Positions 1 through 10,724 of a stretch of 64,000 nt of DNA are shown here, piece after piece (position 1 is the stretch's first letter; each line of letters opens with the position of its first letter). The stretch is taken from NCBI GenBank assembly GCA_964034945.1, contig OZ035963.1, positions 64,732,682-64,796,681 on the forward strand. The letters run 5' to 3'. Below the pieces are notes generated by a model that did not search any database, was not told the DNA's origin, and worked only from the letters and a program-made list of their open reading frames with translations. The position numbers and the translations under genes were made by a program. Source of the DNA: Chrysopilus asiliformis. Lineage: Eukaryota > Arthropoda > Insecta > Diptera > Rhagionidae.

Positions 1-267
1 TTCCCATATGTAAAAGGTTCCCATATGTAAAAGGGCCTGTAGGCCTCCGACTGTAGCGCTGTGCTCACGTCTAGGCGGGCGCGGTCTTCTTAACCTAACC
101 TAAAAGGTTCCCACCGGTGGCCACGATGTCTCGAAATGAAACACGTAGTGTGACCACAGGTGGTCACGTTGTCCCACCATCGACATCAAATAACGCCCAC
201 CGGTGGTCACTTGGTCCTCTGTTGGAAAATTAAAATGCTCACCGGTGGGCACGTGGCGCTCAACGTG
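1..267. mobile_element. piggyBac-like MITE, right part (CACCGGTG family)
   Basis: The right end reads GGCGCTCAACGTG and abuts TTAA at 268-271. The body carries several near-palindromic CCACCGGTGG words. From about 107 onward it matches the complete copy at 40602-40953. The left part differs: a short tandem (TTCCCATATGTAAAAGG) and a GC-rich insert containing AACCTAACCTAA (33-106) replace the expected sequence, so the element is rearranged or continues beyond the window edge. TTAA plus a CACGTTG-type terminus is characteristic of piggyBac-related elements. No transposase is present. Confidence 0.65.
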
Positions 268-270
268 TTA

Positions 271-525
271 AACAAAGAATGAAAGGCATTAAAATTCTCT
301 ACATTTTTGTCATTTACCGAAAATCGATATTTTTTACCGTTATCGAGATATCTAACATTTTGTAAAATAAAAATTAATATTTTTATATTAACTGATATTT
401 TATTCATCGGGTTTTTAGGGCAAATTGAGCACAAATGTAGGTTCTCTACAAGAAAGTCATGTGCGGTTCTTATCAGATGTTTATTTTTAGCAAATTTCAT
501 GGACGAATTTTTTATTTTTATTAAT
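271..525 (+). repeat. Family A dispersed repeat, fragment
   Basis: Contains the family words TTACCGTTATCGAGATAT, TTTTGTAAAATAAAAATT and CAAGAAAGTCATGTGC, matching 11417-11640 on the same strand and 42720-42990 on the opposite strand. Non-coding; short open frames across it are incidental. Confidence 0.7.
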
Positions 526-526
526 A

Positions 527-627
527 CAGTAAAACCTGTATAAGCCGGACTTGCACGCACTAAGAAATTTGTCCCGCTAAGGAAGATTTCCGGGTTATCC
601 AGGCTCCGGCTTATACAGTTTTTACTG
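527..627. mobile_element. pogo/Tigger-like MITE (101 bp)
   Basis: Termini are inverted (CAGTAAAACCTGTATAAGCC on the left, its near-complement on the right) and flanked by TA on both sides (525-526, 628-629). TA duplication with a CAGT start is the pogo/Tigger signature. No coding capacity. Related copies lie at 6930-7103 and, more decayed, at 5068-5145 and 57557-57650. Confidence 0.7.
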
Positions 628-639
628 TATTAGGTGTAT

Positions 640-1740
640 CCAACAATGAGGGAAAGGCCCTTAACTTTTTGCTTATCGCACTATGGATATAGTGGAGTTG
701 CTTATATAACTTGGAAAAATAAACATCTCACCTTAGTCTGTTATCTTCTGTTATCGCAAATCATTAAAGTCATCGCCTGTTATCTCAAGAGTTATTCCGA
801 TACCACGTCAAGTTCAAGAGGCTATCGGGAAATATTATTCTAGTAGCGCCAGACAGCCCACGAATTCAACCTAACCCAACCCTTGGTAAATAAATTAATA
901 TTTCATTATAGATTTTCCCCCCAAATTTCTTTTCCAGAAAAAAATATTTGAATGGATTCCGTTGCAATCCGTCGATTTCACGCGTCAATATTTAATGAAA
1001 ATCCGGTGCAGCAGGGAACAGGAATTTGACCTAAATTTGACAAGTTTCGATTCCATGGCGAAGACGAAGAAGAAGAATAAGAAGTGTTCACCCCATTATC
1101 GCCTAGTCAACTGGATTTTGATTTATTTATTGACTTCGATTCGATTCGAATTACTGGAAGTGGTAAGAAAATGGCAACTCATACCGATAAGGGAGCAGAA
1201 TTGATTGAAATTAAACAATGTTCGTCGTTAAGGGCGGTTTGCGGTCGATTCTTGTTGTTTTGGTAACAGAATTTCAAAGCTGTGGGAGGCATGAACCTAT
1301 AGCAGGTGAAAAGTCATTTCAACACCTCTTTGACTCCTGGACAGGAAGCCATGAAATGCTAACAACGCAACCGATTCGATGGAGGAGTTTTCCAATTCAA
1401 CAGCAGAATCTTTGTTGTAATTACGAAGCAATTGGGGACGCGTGCGACATTTATTTATTTAAATTATAATTACATGGACTGCTGCAACAGGTTATGGCAC
1501 TAATTGCTGGGTATTGAATGAAGGAAACTTTTTTGTGCCTTTTTTTTGGTGAGGTATTAATTACTTTTAGATGGTTTTCCAATAGGAACGTTGGTGATTT
1601 ACAATGTGGTAAGAGCTTTCGGCACGCAAGGAATTTATGGCATGCAAATAAATAATTCCCAGTTAAAAAGAATTATTGATTAACTTTTGATTTGAGATAA
1701 TGGGCATTTTTACAGGAAATTCGTTTTAAGAGTTTTGAAG
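640..1740. other. No gene recognised
   Basis: AT-rich sequence with only short chance frames. AACCTAACCCAACCC at about 868 is a telomere-like/insect-repeat word but too short to name. No splice-framed coding exon was seen. Confidence 0.5.
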
Positions 1741-1804
1741 CTTTTTGAAAGCTTTTTGAAAGCTTTTATTGCTTTTTTGTCTGTCTGATCTGTCTGTCAG
1801 GGTC

Positions 1805-1867
1805 ATTTCAAGCCAATTGGAAAATTGACCCTGTCTGTCAGGGTCAATTTTCCAATTGGCTTGAAAT
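1805..1867. repeat. Perfect hairpin inside family C
   Basis: Two 29-bp arms (1805-1833 and 1839-1867) are exact reverse complements around a 5-bp TCTGT loop. The arms are the family C word containing CAATTTTCCAATTGGCTTG, so this is an inverted duplication of resident sequence rather than a foreign insertion. Confidence 0.9.
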
Positions 1868-2009
1868 TTTGCACCCTTACGTAACCCCAATGGAAATACA
1901 ATATTTTCACCACTTCGTCATTGTTAGGATAACGGAAGGTCCTGAAAAGATAACAGGATTCTCCTTTTCCTCAAATTTTTTTTGAAAAATCTCATCTGGA
2001 GGGTTTTAG

Positions 2010-2175
2010 AACCGTCGTACACTTGAGCTAAGCCAGCTCAGCTATGTGCCTGTTTAGAGGTTGACGTGGCGTGTTGCGTCTCGTACCAAAATGAGGATAA
2101 GATGAAGCACCACTGAATGTCCACATCTAAACAAACACATAGCTGAGCTGGTTTAGCTCAAGTGTACGGCGGACC
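2010..2175. mobile_element. MITE with ~45-bp TIRs and TTAG target duplication
   Basis: TIRs share GTACACTTGAGCTAA, then CAGCTCAGCTATGTG. Identical TTAG tetranucleotides flank the element (2006-2009 and 2176-2179). The interrupted host is family C: GAGGGTTTTAG before the insert and GGGTTGCTGAATCC after it rejoin as the normal family C text. Superfamily unassigned; the 4-bp TTAG duplication is TTAA-like. Confidence 0.75.
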
Positions 2176-2219
2176 TTAGGGTTGCTGAATCCGATTCTGG
2201 CATTAAGAAGTCTGTAAGG

Positions 2220-2391
2220 CAGGGTTGTTACTATTTTCCCCAGTTTAAAAAGCCCACCAAAAAAACCCGAAAAAGTTGCACTAAACCACAATTAAAAACC
2301 CAATAAACCCCAACAAAACCCACAATAAAACCAATAAAATTCAGTGGATTGGGCTTTTTAAAAAAAAAAACCCGAGTTTTTCACAACCCTG
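2220..2391. mobile_element. hAT-like MITE (172 bp)
   Basis: Starts CAGGGTTGTTACTATTTT and ends GTTTTTCACAACCCTG. The 8-bp flanks CTGTAAGG (2212-2219) and CTGTCAGG (2392-2399) differ by one base. An 8-bp duplication with CAGGGTTG ends is a hAT signature. The interior is C/A-rich with repeated AAAACCC words. A related, right-truncated copy starts at 39325. Confidence 0.75.
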
Positions 2392-2464
2392 CTGTCAGGG
2401 TAACGAAAGGTGTTGTTAGGATAATGTGATCAAATTTTCCCTTTCCCTCGATTTATTGAATAAA

Positions 2465-3515
2465 ACTTTCTGGAAATATTTCATTAATTTACCATGAAAA
2501 CAAACATCAAGACAGTCGGATTTTTGAATTTTGTATTTTATGTTTTTGTTTTTTTGAAAAATGGTGCTAGATTTTCACCTTCTAGTATTAGACTCTCCAA
2601 GTTAGCAATTTTCGAACTAATTTTTTAACCACTACAGTGACACAATTATCGCAGAAAAATAATTCAAAAAAAAAATCTGTAAAAAATAATTTTTTTTTTA
2701 AATATGATATGCTTGTCGTCGTGTTCATTTATTGCATGCCATTAATTTTATCTCGACTTCATTATCAACCTTGTCACAATTTTAGTGAAAACAGCATGAA
2801 ATTGCGCTGACACGAGCGCATTTATTATCGCGCAATTAAAACGCTGAAAATGCCAGGAAAAACATGTGAAATTCTGTGAACATTTCAGAAATTAATTGAT
2901 TATAGAGGGAATGTTGTAAGATGGCTTTTATTATTTTTTTACTTCATGTGCCAATCAGAACGCATACAAAATAATCGAATACGGCGAATTTGTCACCGTT
3001 TAAGCACACTTTTTTATCGGGTTTCCGATGACTTTTGTTGATGACTTGTTGAAATAAAACCAAAGAAATCGTCAAAAACAAAAAAAAAAACGCCAGAAAA
3101 CGCCCATTCAGTTTTCTATTTGGTGTTAAATTTCACGATCATTCGAATTGTTTTTCTCTTTATTTGATTTTTTTAATTGATTTTAGGCGATTTTTTTGAT
3201 TTTTCCCCGTAGTTTTTCAGCCTCAAAAGATTTGTAAGTTTTGTACAATTCTAAGAAACATTTGAGGTTTATTTGCGTACCGATTGGCAACCACTGAAGT
3301 AATAATGTATGCCCTCTAAACATTACATAATCGAAAATCAAATTTGTACTCATGATAATATGACAAAGTTATTTTTGCCCCTCTTTTATTTAGATTTCGT
3401 AACGATTTGTCCGCAATTTGTTTGTTCAAAAAATTTTGGCAGTGAAGCGAAACTGATGAATTTTGTAATAAAAGTATGACCACTTTTTATGTCTTGTCTT
3501 TGAAAACATAGGAAG
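2465..3515. other. No gene recognised
   Basis: AT-rich sequence with poly-A/poly-T runs; no repeat family or coding exon identified. Confidence 0.5.
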
Positions 3516-3523
3516 ATTTCAAT

Positions 3524-3817
3524 GGGCGCGTTTAGACCGAGCTAACTGGGCACTGCCAAGTCTGGTGTTGGTAAACTGGAAGTGTATATTGTGTGGACTG
3601 TCAATTTTTTGCATTTTTGTACAGTTTTTGCAATCTATAACACGAAAAGGACGCAAAGGGTTAGAAAAAGCAGCAATAAAATCCGCAGGGTCAAAAAGTA
3701 AGTGTAAAGTAAAAATTTGACTTACAAACAAGTGAATTTTGCAACTATATTAGCAGTGCCGAAATACCTTTGCTAAGCTGGCAGGCATTATAAATTAGCA
3801 CCGGTCTAAACGCGCCC
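3524..3817. mobile_element. MITE with GGGCGCGTTTAGACCG termini (294 bp)
   Basis: The left end GGGCGCGTTTAGACCG is mirrored by CGGTCTAAACGCGCCC on the right, with AAT on both sides (3521-3523, 3818-3820). An internal pair (GGGCACTGCC / AGCAGTGCCG) is a second, weaker inverted match. Family not recognised. Only 10 bp separate it from the next MITE. Confidence 0.75.
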
Positions 3818-3827
3818 AATGACTTAA

Positions 3828-4211
3828 AGATGCCGCTTCACATGAGAGTAAATACGCGAGTAACTCTCAAAAACTCTCGAGAGTTACTCGCAGAAGGTTG
3901 TCAATTTGAGAGTTAATTTCGGCGATTTTTCTCTTTTCAAGACCAATATCTTGATTTTTTTGACGTCTTGCTTTGGCGAGTTCTCGAGAGCTACTAGCGA
4001 AATCCAAACGCCGTTCGTATCTGGCGAGCAACTCCCCGAGAATTCAGTGGGTGCGTGTCACCTAGAGAGTAGAATCACTTTTGACAGCTCGGAGAAATTA
4101 GCTCGCGAGTTTTTGCGAGTTTCTGCAAGCGACTCTCAGAGACGTGTCCATTTGCGAATAACTGCTACCGAGACGTTTTTGCCGGCATTCACTCTCATGT
4201 GGAGCGACACC
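3828..4211. mobile_element. Family E MITE, copy 1 (TTAA-flanked)
   Basis: Flanked by TTAA at 3824-3827 and 4212-4215. The ends share CACATGAGAGT in inverted orientation. Subterminal sequence is dense in CTCGAGAG, GAGTTACTCGCG and GCGAGTTTTTGCGAG words. It matches 21733-22207 on the opposite strand. No transposase; a 121-codon frame from 3906 is incidental. Confidence 0.75.
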
Positions 4212-4314
4212 TTAATGCTTTTGCATATAACTTTTAAGTCGAATTTAAAATGGTACCGTTTTGAACACTGACCAAAACCGAGCCACGAAAAAAAACTGTT
4301 GGTTCGCATCTCTG

Positions 4315-4640
4315 ATTACAAACTTTTGTTTCCTGTTTGTCAGTTTGTGTGCAAGATTTCTCAAAAACTAAAAGAGCTAGAGCTATAAAATTTTACAGAC
4401 ATGTTTGGTCTTGGAATGGGTGGAAATCCGTTAATAGGAAGTAACCAAAATGGCGGCTTTTTAGAAATCGCAATTTCGTTTTTTGTTATTTACCCCGAAA
4501 CGACGCGATTTTCAAGTCTTATGTATAACAAAAGTTGACGACAATAATATTTTCTACATCTTTGTACCTTGCCACAACTTCGCATCTCAAGCCGTTATCG
4601 AGATATACCGTTATTTTAAAAAAAAACTGTTTTTTTGAGA
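4315..4640 (+). repeat. Family A dispersed repeat, internal part
   Basis: Contains the family words GCAAGATTTCTCAAAAACTA, AAATTTTACAGACATGTTT, AAGTAACCAAAATGGCGGC and TCTCAAGCCGTTATCGAGAT, shared with 10860-11200 (same strand) and 43130-43440 (opposite strand). Confidence 0.75.
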
Positions 4641-5000
4641 TTACCTTCCGTTCTCCTTACAGACTTCTTAATGTCAGAATCGGATTCGTTGATCCCAAAA
4701 ACCCCAAGATATTTTTTTCCGAAAAATTTTAGGAAAAGGATTTTCTCGTTGTCCCAACAGGATCTTCCGTTGTCCTTACAGACTTCGTAACATCTCCAAA
4801 ACGAGATTTTCATCACTAATTACGAGATTTTTTTCCGGAAAATTTGAGGAAAGAATAATCACGTTATCCTTACAGGACCTTCCGTTATCCTTACAGGCTT
4901 CTTAACATCAAAATCGGACTCAGCGACCCCAAATTTTTTTTCCGGAAAATTTGTGGAAAATGATAATCAAGTTATCCTTACAGGACAACCCGAGGTTTTA
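4640..5000 (-). repeat. Family C repeat units
   Basis: About three degenerate units in the reverse orientation relative to 59636-60298 are marked by TTATCCTTACAGGACCTTCC, AATCGGA(T/C)TC and TTTTTTCCGGAAAATTT(G). They run directly into family A sequence at the left. Confidence 0.7.
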
Positions 5001-5067
5001 CTGCACATTTTTGTATGTCCGTCATAGTGTAACTTATCGTAAAACAAAGTAAAAGGTAAATGTTTTA

Positions 5068-5145
5068 TAGTTCAATCCGTCTAGGCCGGAAGCCTGTCTA
5101 AACCGCACGAATTTCCTGGTCCCGTGCGCGTTCGGCTTTTACAGA
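5068..5145. mobile_element. Decayed pogo-like MITE remnant
   Basis: Contains CTGTCTAAACCG and AATTTCCTGGTCCCGT, shared with 57557-57650, where the pogo-type CAGTGAAACC end is preserved. The termini are degraded here. Confidence 0.4.
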
Positions 5146-5159
5146 TTTTAGAAATATAA

Positions 5160-6925
5160 ACCTTTCAACCTCGTCCTTTCGAGAATAGTATTAGAATTTT
5201 TATTTAAATAAATCGACCACTCTAATCACTTGGCACTAATAAATATTTCACCTACAGAAATCCACGTTCCCTGCAATTAATTTCCAACAAATTTAATTTA
5301 AATACCGTCCTTTACGTTCCTAATTAACATTTTGATGCCGTTTGTCATAAATACATTTTTCTGTTTATGATTTATTAAACAATTAGTCGCAAGATTTATG
5401 AGTTTTGTCGAAAACTTCATTTAACAAGACCTGAAAAATTTCCTGAAATCCAGCTGAGGTCATTTAACGAAAAACATGAAAATGCTGCGGCCGCTTCAGG
5501 TAATTGGAGCCATATCTGAATTTTGTGATTATGCTGCGTGCGCACCTCCTAGGCTGACTTGGCTACTAATTGAAATCGAAACCGCTTGTTGTTGAACCTT
5601 TTTGCTGTACTGGATGGTGTGCTCTTTGCCCTTTAACTGCTTGTTTGTTACTTTTGTCCAGAAAAAAGAGAGAGACAGAACCCTAGGCCGTAAGTGAAGT
5701 TAAGGCAGGTAATGAGGTGCGCACACTTATGAGATATTACTGGATTGGACGTTCGATTTTTTTTAAAAAAAAGCAAGAAAATATTGCCAAGAGCACTCCC
5801 AAAGTTGGGTTCATGCAGATCCGCTGCCCGTGATGGATCCAAGGGAATTCTTTGATACTTCGGGTATCACCTGAAGTCTCATCACTAATTACAGGTAAGT
5901 GACGTGATGGTGTTTTCACTGATCCCATGCATGAATCCCAAGAACCCCGTCTTTTAAATGCGTATAAGGACAAGGCGTGTCAGTTACAATTCCCAACTAC
6001 CCCCCTTCACCTCCCGTTAAGAAGAAGCCGAGGGAATAAATGATGTGATGTCGCTGTCTCACCGGTGACATATGATTAACTTTCTTCGCGTTACTCAAGA
6101 CAAGACGTTGTGTGTATTTTTTTTTTCTTCATAATTTCTGCTGTTATGTTTGTCTTGTTGGTGAGTTTCGCTTATGCTGCCGCTGCCTATGTTTATCTCA
6201 ATGTCTCAAATGTTGCTTTAACGCGTGGTACACACAATTCACTGTCGTCTTACCGCACCGTCCCGCACAGCAAGTAGTATTGCTGCCGCTGCGGCGAATG
6301 ACGACGAAACGTGGATCGCTGCGCTACCTTCTTTTGCCGGTAAGTAAACCGGTAAAAGAGAAATTAAATGAAAATACTGGAAAAATGAAAACTAATAAAA
6401 AATTTACAAAGCGTTGTCAAGAGTAGATCGTTGTTGTTGCTGTTGTTGTATTTGGTTGGTTCGTTGGTTAAATAGCATTGAGTTTACTTGAGGTCGTTTT
6501 CAAATGCGTTACGTTTCGAAAATTAAACAGATTTCTTTTAAATAATTTTTTTTTCTTACTCATTTCAGTGTAACTTTTATGAAATATGCATGTAAAAATT
6601 GATATAGAAACGAAACGTGAGAATTTAGATTACGTTAAAGTGCAGGGGGAAAAAATAACAAAATGTTGCAATATTTTTATTACAACACGAAGAAAATCAT
6701 ACATGCATGAATTGTACTTGTAAGAATTGATAATCTAGCAGAGAATTAGCCTGAGAGGTTTAGAATTTTTTTTTAGCATGTCCACTATTAGAAAAACTTT
6801 TGCTTTTTTAACGTTTATGGGATTATTACAAGCCAGAAACAGGCTCCTAGTGGGGTTTCAGAGCAAACATGCCCGACTTATTAGGAGGAACTTTTCAGAT
6901 GTGAAAACCTTCATAAAAATATTGT
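5160..6925. other. No gene recognised
   Basis: Mostly single-copy-looking AT-rich sequence. A (GTT)n-like stretch lies near 6431-6450. At 6826-6910 there is a decayed match to the arm of the fold-back element at 50651-51116 (CCAGAAACAGGCTCCT, CAGATGTGAAAAC). No coding exon recognised. Confidence 0.45.
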
Positions 6926-6929
6926 AATA

Positions 6930-7103
6930 CAGTAAAACCCGCTTATAAGCAATTTCAATTTGGCAGCATTTTTGTTGCTAATAAGCAGGGTTTCCTTATA
7001 AGCGGGGTAAAATACACGATTATGGATTACAATGGGTTTTTAAAATGTGGTCTTGTAAGAGGGTTTTCCTTATAAGCGGGTTGCATATAAGCGGGTTTTA
7101 CTG
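6930..7103. mobile_element. pogo/Tigger-like MITE with repeated TTATAAGCGGG words (174 bp)
   Basis: Left end CAGTAAAACCCGCTTATAAG and right end CTTATAAGC/GCGGGTTTTACTG-type inverted termini, flanked by TA at 6928-6929 and 7104-7105. The terminal word (C)TTATAAGCGGG recurs internally about five times, so the element is largely built from multiples of its own end. No coding capacity. Confidence 0.75.
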
Positions 7104-7622
7104 TATAACTTTTTGCTATAACTTTATGACCTGTAAGTCGAGAAATTCCAATAGACTTACAAGCTTTTGTTTAGTTCCACTGCTCAGAGTTACAAGCTTT
7201 TGTTTAGTTCCACTTGCTTGTTTGTTGCTCACTTTGTTAGTTAGGGTCAAATCTTGTGATCTAATTTTGACACACTTCCTTTTTAACACTAGAAAGTCGG
7301 ATGAGGTAAATTTGGCGCTTTTTGAAGTTTAAACTCCTGCAAAATCTACAAATCACGACATATTTTTGTGAAACTCTCTGACTTTTCATCAATTTTTATT
7401 CCAATTACGATCACATATTTTTGGTAGAGAAAAAATTAATTATCTTGGGAAATATTTTATGTTTTATCTTAAAAGTCTGAAGGATAAATTCTATCCGGCT
7501 ATCGTTTTTCATGTATATTACACCAATTAATGTATAATTATTGATAAATATAAACTGTATTTAAAAAAAGGCCTTTTTATTATATAAATATGTATTAAGT
7601 TTTTAATATATAATGTGTTTAA

Positions 7623-7882
7623 CACGTTGGCTACCAGCCAAAAAAACGCTTACTCCGCTAGTATACACTGGGAAAAAACGCAAAAATCATTTTTGTACTT
7701 TGTGAGTCACCAGTGAACACAAGATCAATACATACAAAAACGAACGAATCGAATAAAATATAACGGACAAAAAAAAACCCCTTTGTACCGCACGAGCGAC
7801 TGCACTCAACCATGGAACTTGAGAAACTGACGGTAATGACAATAGTGTGTGTACACCGGTGACTCACATGGTAGCCAACGTG
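7623..7882. mobile_element. piggyBac-like MITE (260 bp)
   Basis: Flanked by TTAA at 7619-7622 and 7883-7886. Termini CACGTTGGCTACCA and TGGTAGCCAACGTG are exact inverted repeats. The word CACCGGTGACTCAC near the right end resembles the CACCGGTG motifs of the 40602-40953 family, suggesting a related lineage. No transposase frame. Confidence 0.8.
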
Positions 7883-8044
7883 TTAATAAAGAAATTATTA
7901 CAGTATTTCCCGAACCACTGAACCGATTGCACACAGATTCGTCTTACCTTCTTACAAAATTCGAAACAAAAGATCTGAAGGCTTATGTATATCCTTTTTA
8001 GTCATTTTGTACTTGATAAGTATGACTAAAAATCCAAAATAGAA

Positions 8045-8125
8045 AGGGTAGTCACGTTATCCTTGCAGGACCTTCCGTTAACCTTACAGATTTTATAATG
8101 TCAGAATCGGATTCGAATGAAATTT
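8045..8125 (-). repeat. Family C fragment
   Basis: Contains TTATCCTTGCAGGACCTTCC and TCAGAATCGGATTC, one partial unit in the reverse orientation. Confidence 0.6.
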
Positions 8126-8129
8126 GGAA

Positions 8130-10120
8130 GGATCTAAAATTCTCCTTTCCGTAGCTGTTGCCAAAGAAAGCACCAGTTTCTCACGATTAGAACAATTTTT
8201 TGTTTACATAATAGCATGAAAGAAAACTACAAAAAAAGTATTATTTACACAATTTAAATGACAAATTCTTCAAATAAACAACGAAAACCCATAAAAAAGC
8301 ACCGCATAATCTCATTTATAATACGTGATATTTAAATGTTGTGACAACAAAATAACGGCGTGTGGCGGAAATTTAGTTACTAATAGCGATTGGTAGAGTC
8401 TCCATATATATATATAGTCGACATATGTCACATTTGCATCTTACCCTTGATCTGGAACAGTTTTTTTTGTTGTCATAAATTCAAGCCATTAGCCGCGTTC
8501 CTTGGCACCGGAGTTTTGTAGACGAAATTTCATCGCATTTCATATTCATCGTGATGGATTTTCGTGATCGTCAATATTGGGATGATCAAATATTTGATCA
8601 AGTGGTGCCAAAGCGGAGTGAATGATTGTCTGGAATGGAATTTCGGGGGGAAACAAGAATTTGAAGAAATGTTTCTCTTGTGACTAATCGGGATTTGTGA
8701 GACAAAGGCAAGCGCGACCAAAGACCTCTACTCCCGGAAAATGCGGGGCTCAACTCCAGAAACGACGATTCCAGCGGGTTTCCAATTTATGACTGATGAT
8801 GAATCGCTTATGGGTCAGAGAAAGTTTCCACTGGCGGTTGCGGAAGCATCTCACGTTGAAGACGCCTCAGGTCCATCGGAATATTATTCTCAAAGGGCCA
8901 AACACCCGAATCAGAAGATCGTCTTCGAATTGTCGTCTTCGATTTTGCAATTGCAATGTTGGAGGTTCGAGACTGGTCTAAGATCAAAATATTTTCTTGT
9001 AATGCAACGCAATCCAGCGATAAAATTGCATAACATTCTTGTTGACATTCTACGACGGTGCTGGAATCCAACCGACGACGAGGCCGGATAAGGCTTGGTA
9101 AGGCGAAAGGCACGGCGACCCCCAGGCTTCCATCGCTTTGCTTTGCGCGGCTGATGCTGAGAAATCTGGAAGTCACAACCGGAGTCAATTGGGCTTCCAT
9201 AATCCAAGACACCGCCGGCCACCAACTGAAATTGAAAGAACGCCAAGAAAATACAAGAAAAAAAATTGACACAAATCGACAACGAAGACAATCGGAATGG
9301 CATCCAGCAATTGCACTTTGCTCACATTTTGACTGCACATTTCAGCAGCCCCCCGCACCTCCCTCATTCATTCACCTCTCCGCCTCAGGCGTCTCCTGCA
9401 ATTTACAGCATATTTCGCTTGGTCGGAAGCCAGCAACAAAAAACTGCTAAACATTACAAGAAAAATTTAATTCTTCACTTCTTTTTCCATGTTGCCGGGC
9501 TATTATAGCTTCTGACAGCCGCTTTAAGTGCCATAAAGATCTGAGGCGGACACCACAAACAAAAAGCGATGGCTCTTATGTAATTTTTAAGTTTTTTTTT
9601 TCTTAAGACGAGCGCAAAACAAGCGATAAGACAACATATGAAATAACTTGAGAGGAATTCCTCAGGCTAAGGAGAAAGGCAGCAAAAAACTACAAAACTT
9701 CTTAATTCTATTGCGGCAATAACAGGGAAAAATGAATAAATAAAATAAACTGGTAAATCAACAGGTGAGTGAGACGGAGAGGGGGAGAGGTGGTGGTAAT
9801 ATCTTTGCAAATTGTTCGATGCGCTTAAGTGTGATTAGGTAAATTGTTGACACATCAAAATAAAATCGGAACTAATGCGGTTCGTTTGAAACTTTAATGA
9901 ATTTTTGGAGGAATTTTTGAAAGGGTTTTTTTAAAAAAAAAAAGGTACCCCATTCCCTCCCTCCCGCTCTCTTTGCTTTTTCACGATTTCTTCGTATGCG
10001 TTTTAATATCATCCTTTTCTTAAATTATTGACCTATTTTTTGGACAATCCCTAAATATAATATTAAAGACTGCAGTATTTACCCGTTTTGGACCAGCCCA
10101 TAGTGGTCCTGCCCTCTCCT
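8130..10120. other. No gene recognised; 8.7-9.5 kb is a GC-richer block with overlapping open frames
   Basis: Between about 8740 and 9450, frames of 116 to 176 codons are open on both strands at once, which argues against any of them being the true product. None shows a recognisable domain, signal peptide or conserved motif. A (TA)n stretch lies near 8405. The rest of the interval is unremarkable. Confidence 0.4.
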
Positions 10121-10129
10121 GCGGTCAAA

Positions 10130-10680
10130 GGAAGTTGACCCACTTCTACTCACCCGATTGACTTGAAAGGATTAGTCCTTACAGGACCTTCCCTAATCCT
10201 CACAAGTACGAAGTGGTAAAAACAATATTTTGTGGTAAAAACAATACCACTTCGTGGTAAAAACAAGTGGTAAAAACAATACCACTTCGTACTTGTGAGG
10301 ATTAGGGAAGGTCCTGTAAGGATAACGTGATCAATCTTTTCCTCAAATTTCCCGGGAAAAAATCTCATCTGGTGGTTTCTGGAGTCGCTGAATCCAATTC
10401 TGACGTTAAGAAGCCTGTAAGGATAACGGAAGGTCATGTAAGGATAACGACAGGTCCTGTAAGGACAACGTGTTCATCCTTTTCCTCGAATTTTCTGGAA
10501 GAAAAAAACTCTAGTGGTGTCTGGCGTCTCTGAATTCGATTCCGACGTTAAGAAGTCTGTAAGGATAACAAGAGGTCCTGTAAGGATAACGTGATTATCC
10601 TTTTCCTCAAATAATCTGGGGAAAAAATTCTTTTGGTGGTTTCTGGGGTCGCTAAATCCAATTTTAAAGTCAAAATTTAA
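10130..10680 (+). repeat. Family C repeat units with internal inverted duplication
   Basis: Carries about three units marked by GGTCCTGTAAGGATAACG, TCTCATCTGGTGGTTTCTGG and GTCGCTGAATCC. The left part includes an inverted repeat with exact 42-bp arms (10177-10218 and 10280-10321) around a spacer that repeats GTGGTAAAAACAA. Confidence 0.75.
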
Positions 10681-10724
10681 AAAAAAAAATAGAGGAGCTA
10701 CTTTTCCCCTTCTATCGCTGAGAG

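Larger units (their letters stand above)
1745..2460 (+). repeat. Family C dispersed repeat, carrying three secondary insertions or rearrangements
   Basis: Starts with the AAAGCTTTT words and a short CTGTCTGT run, continues through GTCAGGGTCAATTTT, CTTGAAATTTTGCAC and CACTTCGTC, then the unit words GGATAACGGAAGGTCCTG and GTTGCTGAATCCGATTC. The body is interrupted by a hairpin duplication (1805-1867), a TTAG-flanked MITE (2010-2175) and a hAT-like MITE (2220-2391). Compare the uninterrupted copy at 59636-60298. Confidence 0.7.

Noticed and set aside
8808..9338. 176-codon minus-strand frame as a gene
   Set aside because: Three or more overlapping long frames on both strands in a GC-richer block; no conserved motif; it starts without supporting context.
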